From: Mycoplasmataceae bacterium | GTDB taxonomy: Bacteria; Bacillota_I; Bacilli_A; Mycoplasmatales; Mycoplasmoidaceae | Direction of reading: 5' to 3' | Assembly (NCBI GenBank): GCA_031261065.1 | Contig: JAISKD010000010.1 | Span: 1 to 37,898 of the forward strand | Length of the DNA stretch: 37,898 nt | Part shown: piece after piece, positions 19,770-31,338 of the stretch | Layout: each line of letters starts with the position of its first letter | Numbering within the stretch: the first letter of the stretch is position 1 | Position numbers and translations under genes: made by a program | The notes under the pieces: generated by a model | The model's input: the letters and a program-made list of their open reading frames with translations, nothing else | What the model was told of the DNA's origin: nothing | The model's database searches: none

Positions 19770-20267
19770 ATGAAAATTTTCTCAAGATATGATTCCAATA
19801 AAGTAATTTTCGAGACAGAGTCTGACTTTTTGTCGGGACTAGATTTGAACGGAGTTAATCTTAAATCCGCAAATTTAACGGACTTAGATCTTTCTTTATG
19901 CAATTTAGAAAATGCTAACCTTGAGGATGCAAAGCTATGGGGAACAAATTTAGAAAAAACAAACCTTAATAACGCTCGTCTTGTTGGAGCTACACTTATT
20001 GGTGCTTGTTTAAAAAATGCGTCATTAGTTGAAGCTAACTTAATAGATACCGACTTGAAGGACTCAGAATTTTGGTATGCTGATTTAAGTGGAGCTAATC
20101 TCGAGAAATCTAATTTAGGAGATGCAGATTTCTGACATGCTAATTTAAGCAATGCTAAATTGCTTGGAGCAAACTTATTTAATGCTAAGTTTAAGGATGC
20201 AAATGTTTATGGAACAACAATTGTTATTGACGAAGATGATATCGGTACTGATGGTATTTTTGATTAA
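19770..20267 (+). CDS. Pentapeptide-repeat protein
   Basis: 165 residues; one TGA-Trp inside a repeat (ADFWHANLSNAKL), so the gene continues past 20135. From about residue 28 to 150 it is built of A(D/N)LXX-type pentapeptides: LDLNGVNLKSANLTDLDL, LENANLEDAKLWGTNLEKTN, ADLSGANLEKSNLGDADF and ANLFNAKFKDAN. These fold into a right-handed square beta-helix, of which some members mimic DNA and protect gyrase; no such role can be claimed here. The last 15 residues are acidic (IDEDDIGTDGIFD). It begins 1 base after the ATP-grasp gene stop and is the last gene before the rpsD promoter. The 132-residue antisense frame is a by-product of the repeat codons. Confidence 0.85.
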
Positions 20268-20324
20268 TTTATCTTCTTATGCACCTAAAGTGTTTAATAA
20301 TGTTGTATATTTAAATGTTTTTTA

Positions 20325-20330
20325 TATAAT
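20325..20330 (+). promoter_or_regulatory. -10 box of rpsD
   Basis: TATAAT 11 bases before ATG 20342. TTGTAT at 20303-20308, 16 bases upstream, is a candidate -35. A 4-5 base leader would result. I see no structured S4 autoregulatory leader in 20268-20341. Confidence 0.6.
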
Positions 20331-20341
20331 ATAAGTACAAC

Positions 20342-20932
20342 ATGAGATTTACAGGAAGTGTTAACAAAAAATCAAGAAGACTAGGTTTTTCTATTTTAGA
20401 AAATAATAAAGAATTTTCAAAGGGTAAGAAAAGAACAACCGCACCAGGACAACATGGTAAAGCTAATTCTAAATTATCTTCATATGGTGAACACTTAAGA
20501 GAAAAGCAAAAAGTAGCTTATACATATGGTGTTACTGATAAACAATTAAGAAGAATATTTACAGCGGCCAAGAAAAGAGAAGGTTCAAATGCTTTGAACT
20601 TACTTATTCTTCTTGAATCAAGATTAGACAACCTAGTTTACAGAATTGGTCTTGCTCCAACAAGACGTGCAGCTAGACAATTAGTTAGTCACGGACATGT
20701 TTTAGTTGATGGAAAATGTATTGATATTCCAAGTTACGTAGTAGCAATTGGAAGTGAAATTGAATTAAAGCTTAAAAATAAACCACAATTCGAGTCAAAG
20801 ACTGCTCCTTCATTCGTTGAATCAAACTTGGATGCTGCAAAAGGAAAATATGTTAGATTCCCAGAACGTAGTGAATTGAACCCTGATATAAACGAAGTTT
20901 ACGTTATCGAGTATTACAACCGTCTTGTATAA
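20342..20932 (+). CDS. rpsD: 30S ribosomal protein S4
   Basis: 196 residues without TGA. S4 binds 16S rRNA early in 30S assembly. The N-terminal part includes RRLGFSILENNKEFSKGKKRTTAPGQHG. The S4 RNA-binding domain runs about 90-155 (LESRLDNLVYRIGLAPTRR, then ARQLVSHGHVLVDGK). The C-terminus is PERSELNPDINEVYVIEYYNRLV-like, as in Firmicute S4. It is a monocistronic unit: promoter 5', hairpin region 3'. It lacks the zinc-finger Cys residues of some S4 proteins. Confidence 0.98.
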   Translation: MRFTGSVNKKSRRLGFSILENNKEFSKGKKRTTAPGQHGKANSKLSSYGEHLREKQKVAYTYGVTDKQLRRIFTAAKKREGSNALNLLILLESRLDNLVYRIGLAPTRRAARQLVSHGHVLVDGKCIDIPSYVVAIGSEIELKLKNKPQFESKTAPSFVESNLDAAKGKYVRFPERSELNPDINEVYVIEYYNRLV

Positions 20933-21007
20933 TTTTTTATTATTTATAAATGCTATTTCGCTTTATAAAGTTGTTTTTACTGCACCAGCTATTTCCCAGA
21001 ACTAAAA

Positions 21008-21035
21008 AACAAAGCGATTAGTAGTTCGCTTTGTT
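21008..21035 (-). terminator. Intrinsic terminator of the trigger-factor-like gene (possibly bidirectional)
   Basis: AACAAAGCGA (21008-21017) and TCGCTTTGTT (21026-21035) form a perfect 10-bp stem around an 8-base loop. On the minus strand the stem ends in a T-run, giving a good Rho-independent terminator for the gene ending at 21060. On the plus strand the T-run is poor, though it may slow rpsD read-through. The rest of 20933-21059 holds no gene. Confidence 0.75.
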
Positions 21036-21059
21036 AATTGTTTCCGAATAAAATGTTTC

Positions 21060-21656
21060 TTATTTAGATTCTTTTGAGTCAGTAGCTTTTTTAGGAAGTT
21101 CGATCTTTATCTTGTACATTTCGATAACTGCCTTCATAACTTTTTCTTCTCTCATGCTAGCTTTTACCTTTGCAAATTCATTCTCATCATTTAGAATTTG
21201 ACGAATTGGCTGGTTAGTTTGTTGGTAGTAGTTCTCTAATGATTCTTTTACTTCTTCATCTGTTATTGAAAGACCTTTTTGTTTTTCAATGAAACTAAAT
21301 ATTAAAGATTTCATGATACTTTTCTTAGCGATATTGTCTAATGCATCTTCAGGAATATCTTTAGCACCACGTGAAATAAAATTATTTTTAATTTTGTCTT
21401 TAGCTAACTTTAATTCTGCTTCATCAAAAGTGAATTCGAAGTGTTTGCTTAAATCTTCCATAACAGCATTGAAAACATTCTCTTTAACAACGATATTTTG
21501 AATTTTTTGCTCTATTTCAGTTGCTTTAGCATCTTTAAATATTTGCATTAATTGCGATCTGTGTTGTTGTACGATTGCTGGATCAGCGAAAAGTTTAGTT
21601 AAAATGATCTCTTTTCCTTCTTCGATTTTAGTAGTTTCTTTTATTGTTGAATTCAT
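21060..21656 (-). CDS. Protein resembling a lone trigger factor C-terminal chaperone domain
   Basis: 198 residues from ATG 21656, almost all predicted helix. The pattern matches the SurA-like C-terminal domain of trigger factor: FNAVMEDLSKHFEFTFDEAEL, helical arms, EKQKGLSITDEEVKESLENYY, then a closing helix MREEKVMKAVIEMYKIKIELP. The ribosome-binding N-terminal domain and the FKBP-type isomerase domain of a full trigger factor (about 430 residues) are absent. Chaperone function is inferred from similarity only; a SurA/PrsA-related or unrelated helical protein is possible. An upstream ATG 30 bases earlier would add MLLVHIIYVY and would include the -10 box, so ATG 21656 is chosen. It is divergent from folA and ends in a terminator. 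Confidence 0.55.
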   Translation of the reverse strand: MNSTIKETTKIEEGKEIILTKLFADPAIVQQHRSQLMQIFKDAKATEIEQKIQNIVVKENVFNAVMEDLSKHFEFTFDEAELKLAKDKIKNNFISRGAKDIPEDALDNIAKKSIMKSLIFSFIEKQKGLSITDEEVKESLENYYQQTNQPIRQILNDENEFAKVKASMREEKVMKAVIEMYKIKIELPKKATDSKESK

Positions 21657-21659
21657 ATA

Positions 21660-21676
21660 TACATATATTATATGTA
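21660..21676. promoter_or_regulatory. 8-bp dyad over the -10 box of the trigger-factor-like gene
   Basis: TACATATA and TATATGTA flank a single T. The dyad covers the minus-strand TATAAT (21672-21667), which is 10 bases from ATG 21656. It could be an operator, but the sequence is AT-only apart from two bases per arm set, so chance is possible. Confidence 0.4.
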
Positions 21677-21687
21677 CTAACAACAAT

Positions 21688-21693
21688 TATAAT
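21688..21693 (+). promoter_or_regulatory. -10 box of the folA-scpA-scpB operon
   Basis: TATAAT exactly 6 bases before ATG 21700, with no Shine-Dalgarno. It heads folA-scpA-scpB. Confidence 0.65.
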
Positions 21694-21699
21694 AATATT

Positions 21700-22927
<1,228 letters not shown>

Positions 22928-22937
22928 TAATAAATAT

Positions 22938-23498
22938 ATGAGTTTAAGCGGAAAAATAGAATCATTGCTTTATATATCTGGAGATGATGGTATAGAGATA
23001 AAAGAATTGAAGAGAGTATTAGAGATATCTTCAGATGAAATAAAAGCAGAACTTAAATCATTAGGAAAAAAATACGAAGGTGATGCCGATTCATGTTTTA
23101 TTATTAAAAATTATGATGATAAATGATATTTATTAACAAAACCAGAATATGAAGAAACAATCATTAAGCACGCTCAGAAAGAACAAAAGAATGGTTTCTC
23201 ACAAGTCCTACTTGAAGTATTATCTATAATTGCTTATAACGATCCTTGTCCTTCATCTACAATTGAAAACATTAGAGGAACAGACCCTAAATCTAGTATT
23301 GATAAACTTGTTGATGCTAATTTAATAGAAATGGTTGGTAGAGCAGAAACACCAGGACGTCCATTTTTGTATAGCGTTACCTCAAATTTTATGAACACTT
23401 TCGGTTTAAAAACATTATCTCATTTACCTTCGATAGATGAAAGCTTAAATAATGCAAAAGATGTTGATTTCTTTGATATCAACAGGTTTGACGAATAA
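22938..23498 (+). CDS. scpB: Segregation and condensation protein B
   Basis: 186 residues; a TGA-Trp at codon 63 splits it. ScpB is the winged-helix partner of ScpA in the SMC complex. Visible: KIESLLYISGDDGIEIKELK (first winged helix), QVLLEVLSIIAYNDPC (family has LSxAALETLAIIAYxQP), then IRGTDPKSSIDKLVDANLIE and GRAETPGRPFLYSVT. An AATAAT lies 6 bases before the ATG, inside the end of scpA, perhaps a secondary promoter. Its stop is separated from the degV stop on the other strand by a single base. Confidence 0.96.
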
Positions 23499-23499
23499 T

Positions 23500-24363
23500 T
23501 TATTCTTTATTTGATATTGCTAAAGCAATGTAGTTAGGTCCAGTGTGTGCAACAATAGCTGATGGAATATTAGCGTGCTCTACATCAAAACCTGAAAATT
23601 TAAAAGCTTCAATCAAAGCTTCTTTAATTGCATTAATATTAAATTTTTCATCAGCATTTTTCTGGTTCAAGAAACAAGCATGAGCGGGATCAATTTTTCC
23701 AAGACGTTCTCCAAAGAAAGTTTTGAATTTTTTAACAACTCCTTCAATTGATTTAGCTTTATCATAGAACACTAAGCCTCTTTCATCTAGGCTTATCATG
23801 ATATTTAATTTAAGCATCTTTACTAATAAAGCTTTACCATTGCTTATTCTGCCACCCTTAGCTAAAAATTTTACATCAGGAACCACCATTAATAAAGCGG
23901 TATTTTTAACGAACTTCTTTAAGTACTCTCTTAATCATTCTTCTGTTAAAATCCCTTCATCTCTAGCTTTCATAATTTCTGAAACCATCCATGTTGACAT
24001 TGTTGCAACCATTGATTGGTCAAATACTTTAACATTAGGATAGTCTTTAGCTAAATTACTAACAACGTTAAACATAGATGATAGCTTGCTAGGTATACAC
24101 ATCATGAATACTTGGTCATACAAGGGAGATATTCTATCTAATAAAGCCATTGTTCTTCCAGGCGGTACCATAGATGTCTTTATTTCAATACCTTCTTTAA
24201 GTTTTTCGCTCACTTGTTCAGAGTCGATATCAATCATATCTAAATAATCTTTAGTTTTGCCATTAATTACTTCAGTAACAACAAGAGGCAAAACAAAAAA
24301 ATCTTTATATTGTTCTTCTTTAATTTGGAATGATGAATCAACTACTATAGCGATTTTACTCAT
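23500..24363 (-). CDS. degV: DegV family fatty-acid-binding protein
   Basis: 287 residues, minus strand, one TGA-Trp in the middle. DegV/FakB proteins bind a fatty acid, and FakB partners deliver it to the kinase FakA. Visible: IAIVVDSSFQI (N-terminal VTDSS-type strand), KTSMVPPGRTMALLDRI (T-S-x-P-x-P region), VFDQSMVATMSTWMVSE (D-S-x-x-x-x-x-x-G equivalent), PDVKFLAKGGRISNGKALL (family L-x-x-L-x-x-G-G-R-I) and a C-terminal HTGPNYIALAI. No fakA is nearby. The start follows TATAAT by 6 bases. It is divergent from gltX and convergent with scpB. Confidence 0.93.
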
Positions 24364-24369
24364 ATTTTA

Positions 24370-25839
<1,470 letters not shown>

Positions 25840-25843
<4 letters not shown>

Positions 25844-26706
25844 TTTCTTTTTTTAGCAAATTTATTTTCCAGTAACAAGAACAATCAGTTAAGGAAATAT
25901 ATTATGACGAAGAAAGTAGGAACGAGAAGAAGTTTTACATAACTGGCATTGTTATCAGCCGATTCTTTATTAAGATTCGGATTAATCGCTGTTATTGAGC
26001 CATAAATCGAATAACCATATTTATGGTAATAAATACCATTTTCTCATGAACCTTCTCATTTATATCATAGTGGAATAAAATTTAAAGATATCACAATGAT
26101 AGAAACGCAAGCGGGAAAAATTCAGCTGTATTTAGCAAGTTGTAAAATATTTGTTTTTTTGTTTGTCGTTTTTGTCGTAAAACTAATGGCGGCAATGAAA
26201 AGGAAGATTATCGGAGCAATAGCGTGTTCATCAATATCAATAATAAATGAATCTCACGCCCTTCAAAATGGTAAATAATTTCCGTCGCTTGGAATAATGT
26301 ATCCAAAAAGTCAAAAGAAAACCAATTCAATTGTTAATGCCGACGTAGCGATAATAGTAAGAATATTGCTTTTTGGTTTTTTAGTAGGAACTAAGAGATA
26401 AATAACGGCACATAGTTGTAAAACAAAGGCTTGATTTGATAAGAAACATGTATAGTCCAATATAACTGCGCCAAATATTTTCTCGGCAACATTAATATTC
26501 TTGGTAGGCGAAGGGTTCTCATTAGAAATATGGTCAGTATGGTTTAGAAACCAGTTATCTGTTCATTGATAAATACATACAGAAAAGTGAAGAACAAACA
26601 AAAAAATGAAAGCTATTGACAATCATGTACTAATTTTCTTAGTCCTTTTGTCGGTTATATATGATGATGCTTTGTCGAAGGCATTCTCTTTTTTTCTTAT
26701 AAACAT
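25840..26706 (-). CDS. Uncharacterised multi-pass membrane protein
   Basis: 288 residues on the minus strand, visible only with TGA as Trp (about ten TGA and one TGG). No stop interrupts the frame from ATG 26706 to TAA at 25842-25840. About six hydrophobic segments: WLSIAFIFLFVLHFSVCIYQW, FLSNQAFVLQLCAVIYLLV, LTIIATSALTIELVFFWLFG, IAPIIFLFIAAISF, FPACVSIIVISLNFIPLWYKW and LLLVPTFFVIIYFLNWLFLLL. The extracellular or lumenal loops are rich in Trp, Asn and Tyr. The N-terminus is Lys-rich and the C-terminus ends ENKFAKKRN, consistent with both ends being cytosolic. I do not recognise the family with confidence. It overlaps the gltX 3' end by 4 bases. Short plus-strand frames in this stretch are shadows. 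Confidence 0.8.
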
Positions 26707-26722
26707 AAGGAACTTCTATTTT

Positions 26723-26749
26723 TTTATAAACATGTTGTTGTGACAACAT
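26723..26749 (-). promoter_or_regulatory. Possible promoter and dyad of the membrane-protein gene
   Basis: On the minus strand TATAAA (26728-26723) lies 16 bases before ATG 26706. Just upstream, ATGTTGT (26732-26738) and ACAACAT (26743-26749) form a perfect 7-bp dyad with a 4-base spacer. An operator is plausible. The rest of 26750-26845 is AT-rich with no gene. Confidence 0.4.
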
Positions 26750-26845
26750 ATCTTAATTATTATAAAAAATATTTTTAAATATTTAAACTCAAAATGCATC
26801 TAAATCACTAATACACTTTTAGTGAAAAAACATTATTGTATAAGT

Positions 26846-26851
26846 TATAAT
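26846..26851 (+). promoter_or_regulatory. -10 box of tRNA-Thr
   Basis: TATAAT 13 bases before the mature 5' end, giving a 5' leader of about 6 bases for RNase P. A second TATAAT (26859-26864) abuts the tRNA and is too close to be used. Confidence 0.6.
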
Positions 26852-26864
26852 ATATTTATATAAT

Positions 26865-26940
26865 GCCGTCTTAGCTCAATTGGCAGAGCAACTGACTTGT
26901 AATCAGTAGGTTGGAGGTTCGATTCCTCTAGACGGCACCA
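26865..26940 (+). tRNA. trnT: tRNA-Thr (anticodon TGT), CCA encoded
   Basis: 76 bases. Acceptor stem GCCGTCT/AGACGGC pairs fully, followed by discriminator A and an encoded CCA. The anticodon stem ACTGA/TCAGT encloses CTTGTAA with anticodon TGT, reading ACN threonine codons (chiefly ACA). The T-arm GGAGG-TTCGATT-CCTCT has one wobble pair. D-arm GCTC/GAGC. A strong terminator follows within 10 bases. Confidence 0.97.
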
Positions 26941-26947
26941 TATCTTG

Positions 26948-26973
26948 AAACCACCAGATATCTGGTGGTTTTT
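26948..26973 (+). terminator. Intrinsic terminator after tRNA-Thr
   Basis: A perfectly palindromic stem with arms AAACCACCAGAT and ATCTGGTGGTTT, followed by more T. It is the clearest Rho-independent terminator in the window. Confidence 0.85.
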
Positions 26974-27008
26974 AAGTGCTTATTTTCACTAAAAAATAAA
27001 GAAAAAAA

Positions 27009-27014
27009 TATAAT
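27009..27014 (+). promoter_or_regulatory. -10 box of sufB
   Basis: TATAAT exactly 6 bases before ATG 27021; no Shine-Dalgarno. Confidence 0.65.
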
Positions 27015-27020
27015 TTTTAT

Positions 27021-28406
27021 ATGCAGAACACTAATAAAAAAACTGAATATGCATACGGTTTTAGTGATGAAGATACGTCAAAAGTTTCTATTGAAAAGGG
27101 TTTGACTATTGATACAATTAAAAAGATTTCTAAACTAAAATCTGAACCAAAATGAATGTTAGACATTCGTCTTAAGGCTTATGCTAAATTTTTGGAGATT
27201 CCAAATCCTGCTTGGGGTCCAGATTTATCTTTTATTAACTTTAATGATTACCAGTATTATTCTTCTCCAATTGATAAAGAGCCTAATACATGGGAAGACA
27301 TACCAGAAAAAATAAAAGATACCTTCAATAAACTAGGTGTAGGAGCACAAGAAGCAAGGTTTTTTAGTGGTGTAAACAACCAATATGATAGTGAGTCAAT
27401 TTATCACGAACTTGAGCAGGAATTAGAACAGAAAAAAGTAATTTTTACAAACATTGAAACAGCCATGAAAACTCATCCTGATTTAGTTAAGAAATACTTT
27501 GGTAAATTAGTTGATTATGCTGACAACAAATATGCTGCTCTAAACACAGCTGTTTGATCTGGTGGTTCTTTTATCTACATCCCGAAGGGTGTAGTTTTAA
27601 GCAAACCTCTGCAAGCTTACTTCAGAATAAATAAAAAATCAGTAGGTCAATTTGAACGTACTTTAATTATTGCTGATGAGAACTCAAAATTACACTATGT
27701 TGAAGGTTGTACAGCACCGGTTTACGACAAAAATAATTTGCATGCAGCAGTTGTTGAAGTTTTTGTTGAAAAAAATGCTAAATGTAGATATTCAACCATT
27801 CAGAATTGATCTGATAATGTTCTAAATTTAGTAACAAAAAGAGCTACTGTTAAAAAAGATGGTTTAATGGAATGAATTGACGGTAACCTTGGTTCTAAAT
27901 TAAATATGAAATATCCATGTACTGTATTAGCTGAGGAAGGTGCCTCAGGAAAGTGTATTTCCATTGCTGTTGCCCATGCAGGTGTTATTCAAGATGCTGG
28001 TGCAAAAATGATTCATCTAGCTCCAAATACAAAGTCTCAAATAATTTCAAAATCTATTGCCCATGGCGGTGGCGAAGCAAACTATAGGGGAACTGTAAAA
28101 ATTTCTAAAAAAGCTATAAACAGTTTAGCGGATATAAGATGTGATACAATTTTACTTGATTCATTAAGTAAATCAGATACTTTCCCAATTGATATCATTG
28201 AAAATGAACAATCTTTCTTAAAACACGAAGCGAAAGTAACACAGCTTGATGAAGAAAAAATGTTTTATGCAAAAAGTAGGGGAATCGATTCAGAAAAAGC
28301 AAGACACTTATTAGTTATGGGTTTTATTGAGCCGTTTACCAATGAGCTTCCAATGGAGTATGCTGTTGAACTAAATAGACTTCTCGGAATAGATATAGCA
28401 AGTTAA
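27021..28406 (+). CDS. sufB: Fe-S cluster assembly scaffold SufB
   Basis: 461 residues, several TGA-Trp. SufB is the scaffold of the SufBCD complex, where Fe-S clusters are built using sulfur from a cysteine desulfurase. Visible: [90 protein letters not shown], then the conserved Cys in [10 protein letters not shown] and His in LKHEAKVTQ, and [13 protein letters not shown] near the end. Both Cys and His correspond to residues needed in SufB. The length is normal (about 465). No sufC, sufD, sufS or sufU lies in the window: a tRNA precedes it and lipoprotein genes follow. Partners must be elsewhere. Confidence 0.96.
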
Positions 28407-28446
28407 GTCTAATATTTTAAATTTTATATTATATATAACACATTTT

Positions 28447-28498
28447 CGCGCGCTCACTAAATATATTTGCGATATATATAAATATAAATAATATATAG
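28447..28498 (+). promoter_or_regulatory. Upstream region of lipoprotein A with conserved CGCG block
   Basis: A GC-rich block CGCGCGCTC (28447-28455) precedes AAATATAT, an AT-rich stretch and TATAAATAAT followed by ATATAG and the ATG. Equivalent blocks precede lipoproteins B and C. Because of the repeated TA steps the exact -10 cannot be fixed; AATAAT 6 bases before the ATG fits the usual spacing. Confidence 0.5.
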
Positions 28499-31213
28499 AT
28501 GAAAAAGTTCAAAAGGAATTTAATAGCATTGTCAGTTATCATTCCAACGGTTGCCGTTGCTACTGCATGTACACCCCCTAGAATTCCTGAAGTTAATTTG
28601 GCTAACATTGAGTTTTCAAATGTAGAAAATAATACGTTTACATTTGAAGCTGAAGATATTACCAATGTCACAGATGCAGAATATTCATCTGTGTTTGAAT
28701 CAGAAATATTGCAAAACGAGGTGTTAAATGTTATTACTAATACTTCTCCATATGTTCGTGCTGATTATATAAATTATTCCATTTCAGAAAAAACATCAAC
28801 TGACTATAGTTCTCCAGTTGCTGTGCAAATTACAATATCTGCTAAAGCTTGAGCTTTAGATATTACTAATCAAAATACTTTCACCATTTATGTCCAAGCT
28901 ACTCTTAAAAAGAAAGTAATAACTGCAAAAACATTTATGGACTTTACACATACACCATATGATTTACTTGGAAACCCTGATACAAACTATGCAAACACTC
29001 CAGATCAGTTTATCTTTGATACAATACTTAATTCCTCGTTAAAACAAGACTTAACTAATTATCTTAACATGGTAGTTTTTGCAAATGAAAATATCCTAAC
29101 TGTAAATGATTTCGATTTAATTGATTTTCTAACACCAGACAACACAAGAAATTTTACAACAAAACAAAAAATATCTGTTTGTTTTGTAGCGCGAGCTAAT
29201 AGTGAACACATAAAAACTTTGTCATCATTCTATATTTCAAATAAAATAGAATTTGTTGGCGTAGACTTGACATATAACCTCGACGATTTTGCAACATTTA
29301 AAACGGCTAAGTCAATTCAAGTAATTCCTGGTGATAGCGGAGAATTACAAATTGACAAGACCACATTTGATAATTGGTTTGGTGATAGTACTTCTCCTAC
29401 GGATCAATATATTAATTTATTAAAACTAGCAAAAACAACATTGTCGCAGGAAATTGCTGGTTCATCTCCTGACCAAATAGCTTTAGATCTTAAATGTGCT
29501 GATGGAACTTTCGGTGATGGAAGTGCTTTGCTCGATGACGGAGCTGAAGTAGAAATTGTTGTTACACCACACGATGATCATCCAATTGATGGGATGATTA
29601 CACTAAACGGAGAATGAAAATTCTTTTTAACATTAAATGCAGAGTTTAATATCGTTGATATTGGTTCAGTAAAAAACTGAAATAACTTTGAACCTCCCTT
29701 TTATGATGAAGGAAATGAAATTGTAGTGCAAATACCATATGTGAATGATGATTATTTAAAAGCAGTTACTCTTTCTGATGTTAAAGAATATATCAACGGT
29801 TATTTAGACGAAGTGGAGGTAGTTGTTGCTGACTGAATGAATGATGTTTCTACATTGTTTGATGATGGTACAGCAGATGGAGTTCATGTTGCTCACACAG
29901 TTGGCCAAGATGATTTTGATATCTCGATTCCATCTAATCTTAACCCAGCAACATTCGATTTTACAAGTGATGCAGCTGATGTTTATTTTGAAATAGATAG
30001 CATTAATAAAATTAAAAGCAAAATAACAGGCAATCTTTCTTCGAAAGGTGGTGTTGGTCACAATGACACAAAGATTAGGGTGAAATTATTAATGGACCCT
30101 CAAAGTGACACATATGTTGATGTGTATACTGCGTTTGGAACCGGCAACATCCCTACATCTAAACCGCCTAAATTTTCAATTGATTTTTCAATAGAGCAAC
30201 CTTCAGTAAACTATTTTGGCCCAGATGAATCATTACTTAAAATTGATAATGGTCATATATCTTTAGATATACCTGCATATAGATTTACACTATCATATGA
30301 CCCTCGTGCAATAGAACAAGACAATTTAAGTCACTATGGTTTGGTTGCCGGAAATACTTATAATTTTGATTCTGCAACTGAATCAATTAAGGATTTCTGT
30401 CGAGGAACACAAGGAAATAAATATGTGGTAACAAATACTTTATCGGCTGATGACTACTACCCTTCAGGTAGTTCGGTTTTACCACAATATTCAAGAATTT
30501 ATTATGAGAAAAACGGTACTGTCTATAGCGGAAAAGGTGGAGCATCTTTCGCAGGTATTGAGATGTCTTCAAATCACATTCCATTTGTACAAAACAATGA
30601 CGGAGATGATTACGATGTGTTTGTTGGACAATGAAACAAACCCGATGATTATACAACATACAAATCTGATGTTGATGGGTCATTAAATCCTATGCTTGTA
30701 AACGGGCTCGCTGAAGCCAATGGTTTAACAGATTTAATTAGTGAGTCGTTTGGGAATATCTATGATACAAACACAATATACCGTAAAATGATGATGGGTT
30801 TTAAGTTTAGCAATAATTTCATGGGAACTGACTGAGAAGTCGAACCTAGTGGTAATTTATGAAATGATGCTAACTACGGTGCTGATTCAAATAATTTTTT
30901 CTATTTCATCGAGGCACAGCTTGCAATAACTGGGATATGAAGAAATACAACATGAACGTTCATAGATAGCGTGCATGCTACAACACGAAAACCTGCAGGA
31001 ATATACATAGACACTTCACAAGGTGATTTTACAAAGCCTCAAATGAATTTGTCAATGCTTATAAGTTCAATGTATACTGACACATACTCTCATACTTATA
31101 ATTTGATGGAGTTGTGGGCGGATAATGACAACGATTGGTACAATGTCGCCTTGGCTGATGAAAAAACAAAGCCTTTGGGAGCTGTTTTTAGCGCCATTCA
31201 CCAAGGCAGGTAA
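28499..31213 (+). CDS. Tandem-array lipoprotein A
   Basis: 904 residues, many TGA-Trp. Signal peptide MKKFKRNLIALSVIIP... ends in VATAC with lipidated Cys25, so the protein is membrane-anchored and faces outward. I do not recognise the family. Residues 25-470 look like three or four degenerate repeats of about 110 residues, each with a helix (such as SEILQNEVLNVI and DTILNSSLKQDLTNYL) then beta-strands (VQITISAKAW and KISVCFVAR). The C-terminal half has conserved stretches such as PAYRFTLSYDPRAIEQDNL, FCRGTQGNKYVVTNTL, RKPAGIYIDTSQ and the terminal AVFSAIHQGR. It is the first of three paralogues repeating every 2.84 kb. Substrate or host ligand unknown. Confidence 0.85.
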
Positions 31214-31282
31214 GGCATAATCATAGAGATCTAAGTGAATTGGGTTTAACTCATTTTCATCATTCAAAATATCATATATTTT

Positions 31283-31338
31283 CTGCCGTGCATAAAATAT
31301 ATACGTAATATTTTCAATATAAATAATAATATAGATAG
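31283..31338 (+). promoter_or_regulatory. Upstream region of lipoprotein B with GC-rich block
   Basis: CTGCCGTGCA (31283-31292) is the counterpart of the CGCG block of A and C. TATAAATAAT is followed by AATATAGATAG, in which ATAG is duplicated relative to A. The whole 125-base A-B spacer resembles the 127-base B-C spacer. Confidence 0.45.

Larger units (their letters stand above)
26817..26994. repeat. 12-bp inverted repeat flanking tRNA-Thr
   Basis: TTTTAGTGAAAA (26817-26828) and its exact reverse complement TTTTCACTAAAA (26983-26994) enclose the tRNA and its terminator. It may be a trace of recombination, or chance in AT-rich DNA. Confidence 0.35.

Noticed and set aside
19754-20152. Minus-strand 132-residue frame opposite the pentapeptide-repeat gene
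   Set aside because: Its repetitive sequence is the direct by-product of the repeated codons on the plus strand.
26150-26176. Another run of TTTGT cores
   Set aside because: Spacing is 12 and 9 bases, not 11, and it lies inside a coding region where it encodes a Lys/Thr/Asn-rich stretch.
26096-26278. Plus-strand 60-residue frame in the gltX-tRNA gap
   Set aside because: The minus strand carries a continuous 288-residue frame across the whole gap once TGA is read as Trp.
28407-28498. Invertible promoter of the type known for some mycoplasma lipoprotein families
   Set aside because: I looked for paired inverted arms flanking each promoter and found only AT-rich ATATTTT/AAAATAT pairs within one spacer, too weak to support inversion.
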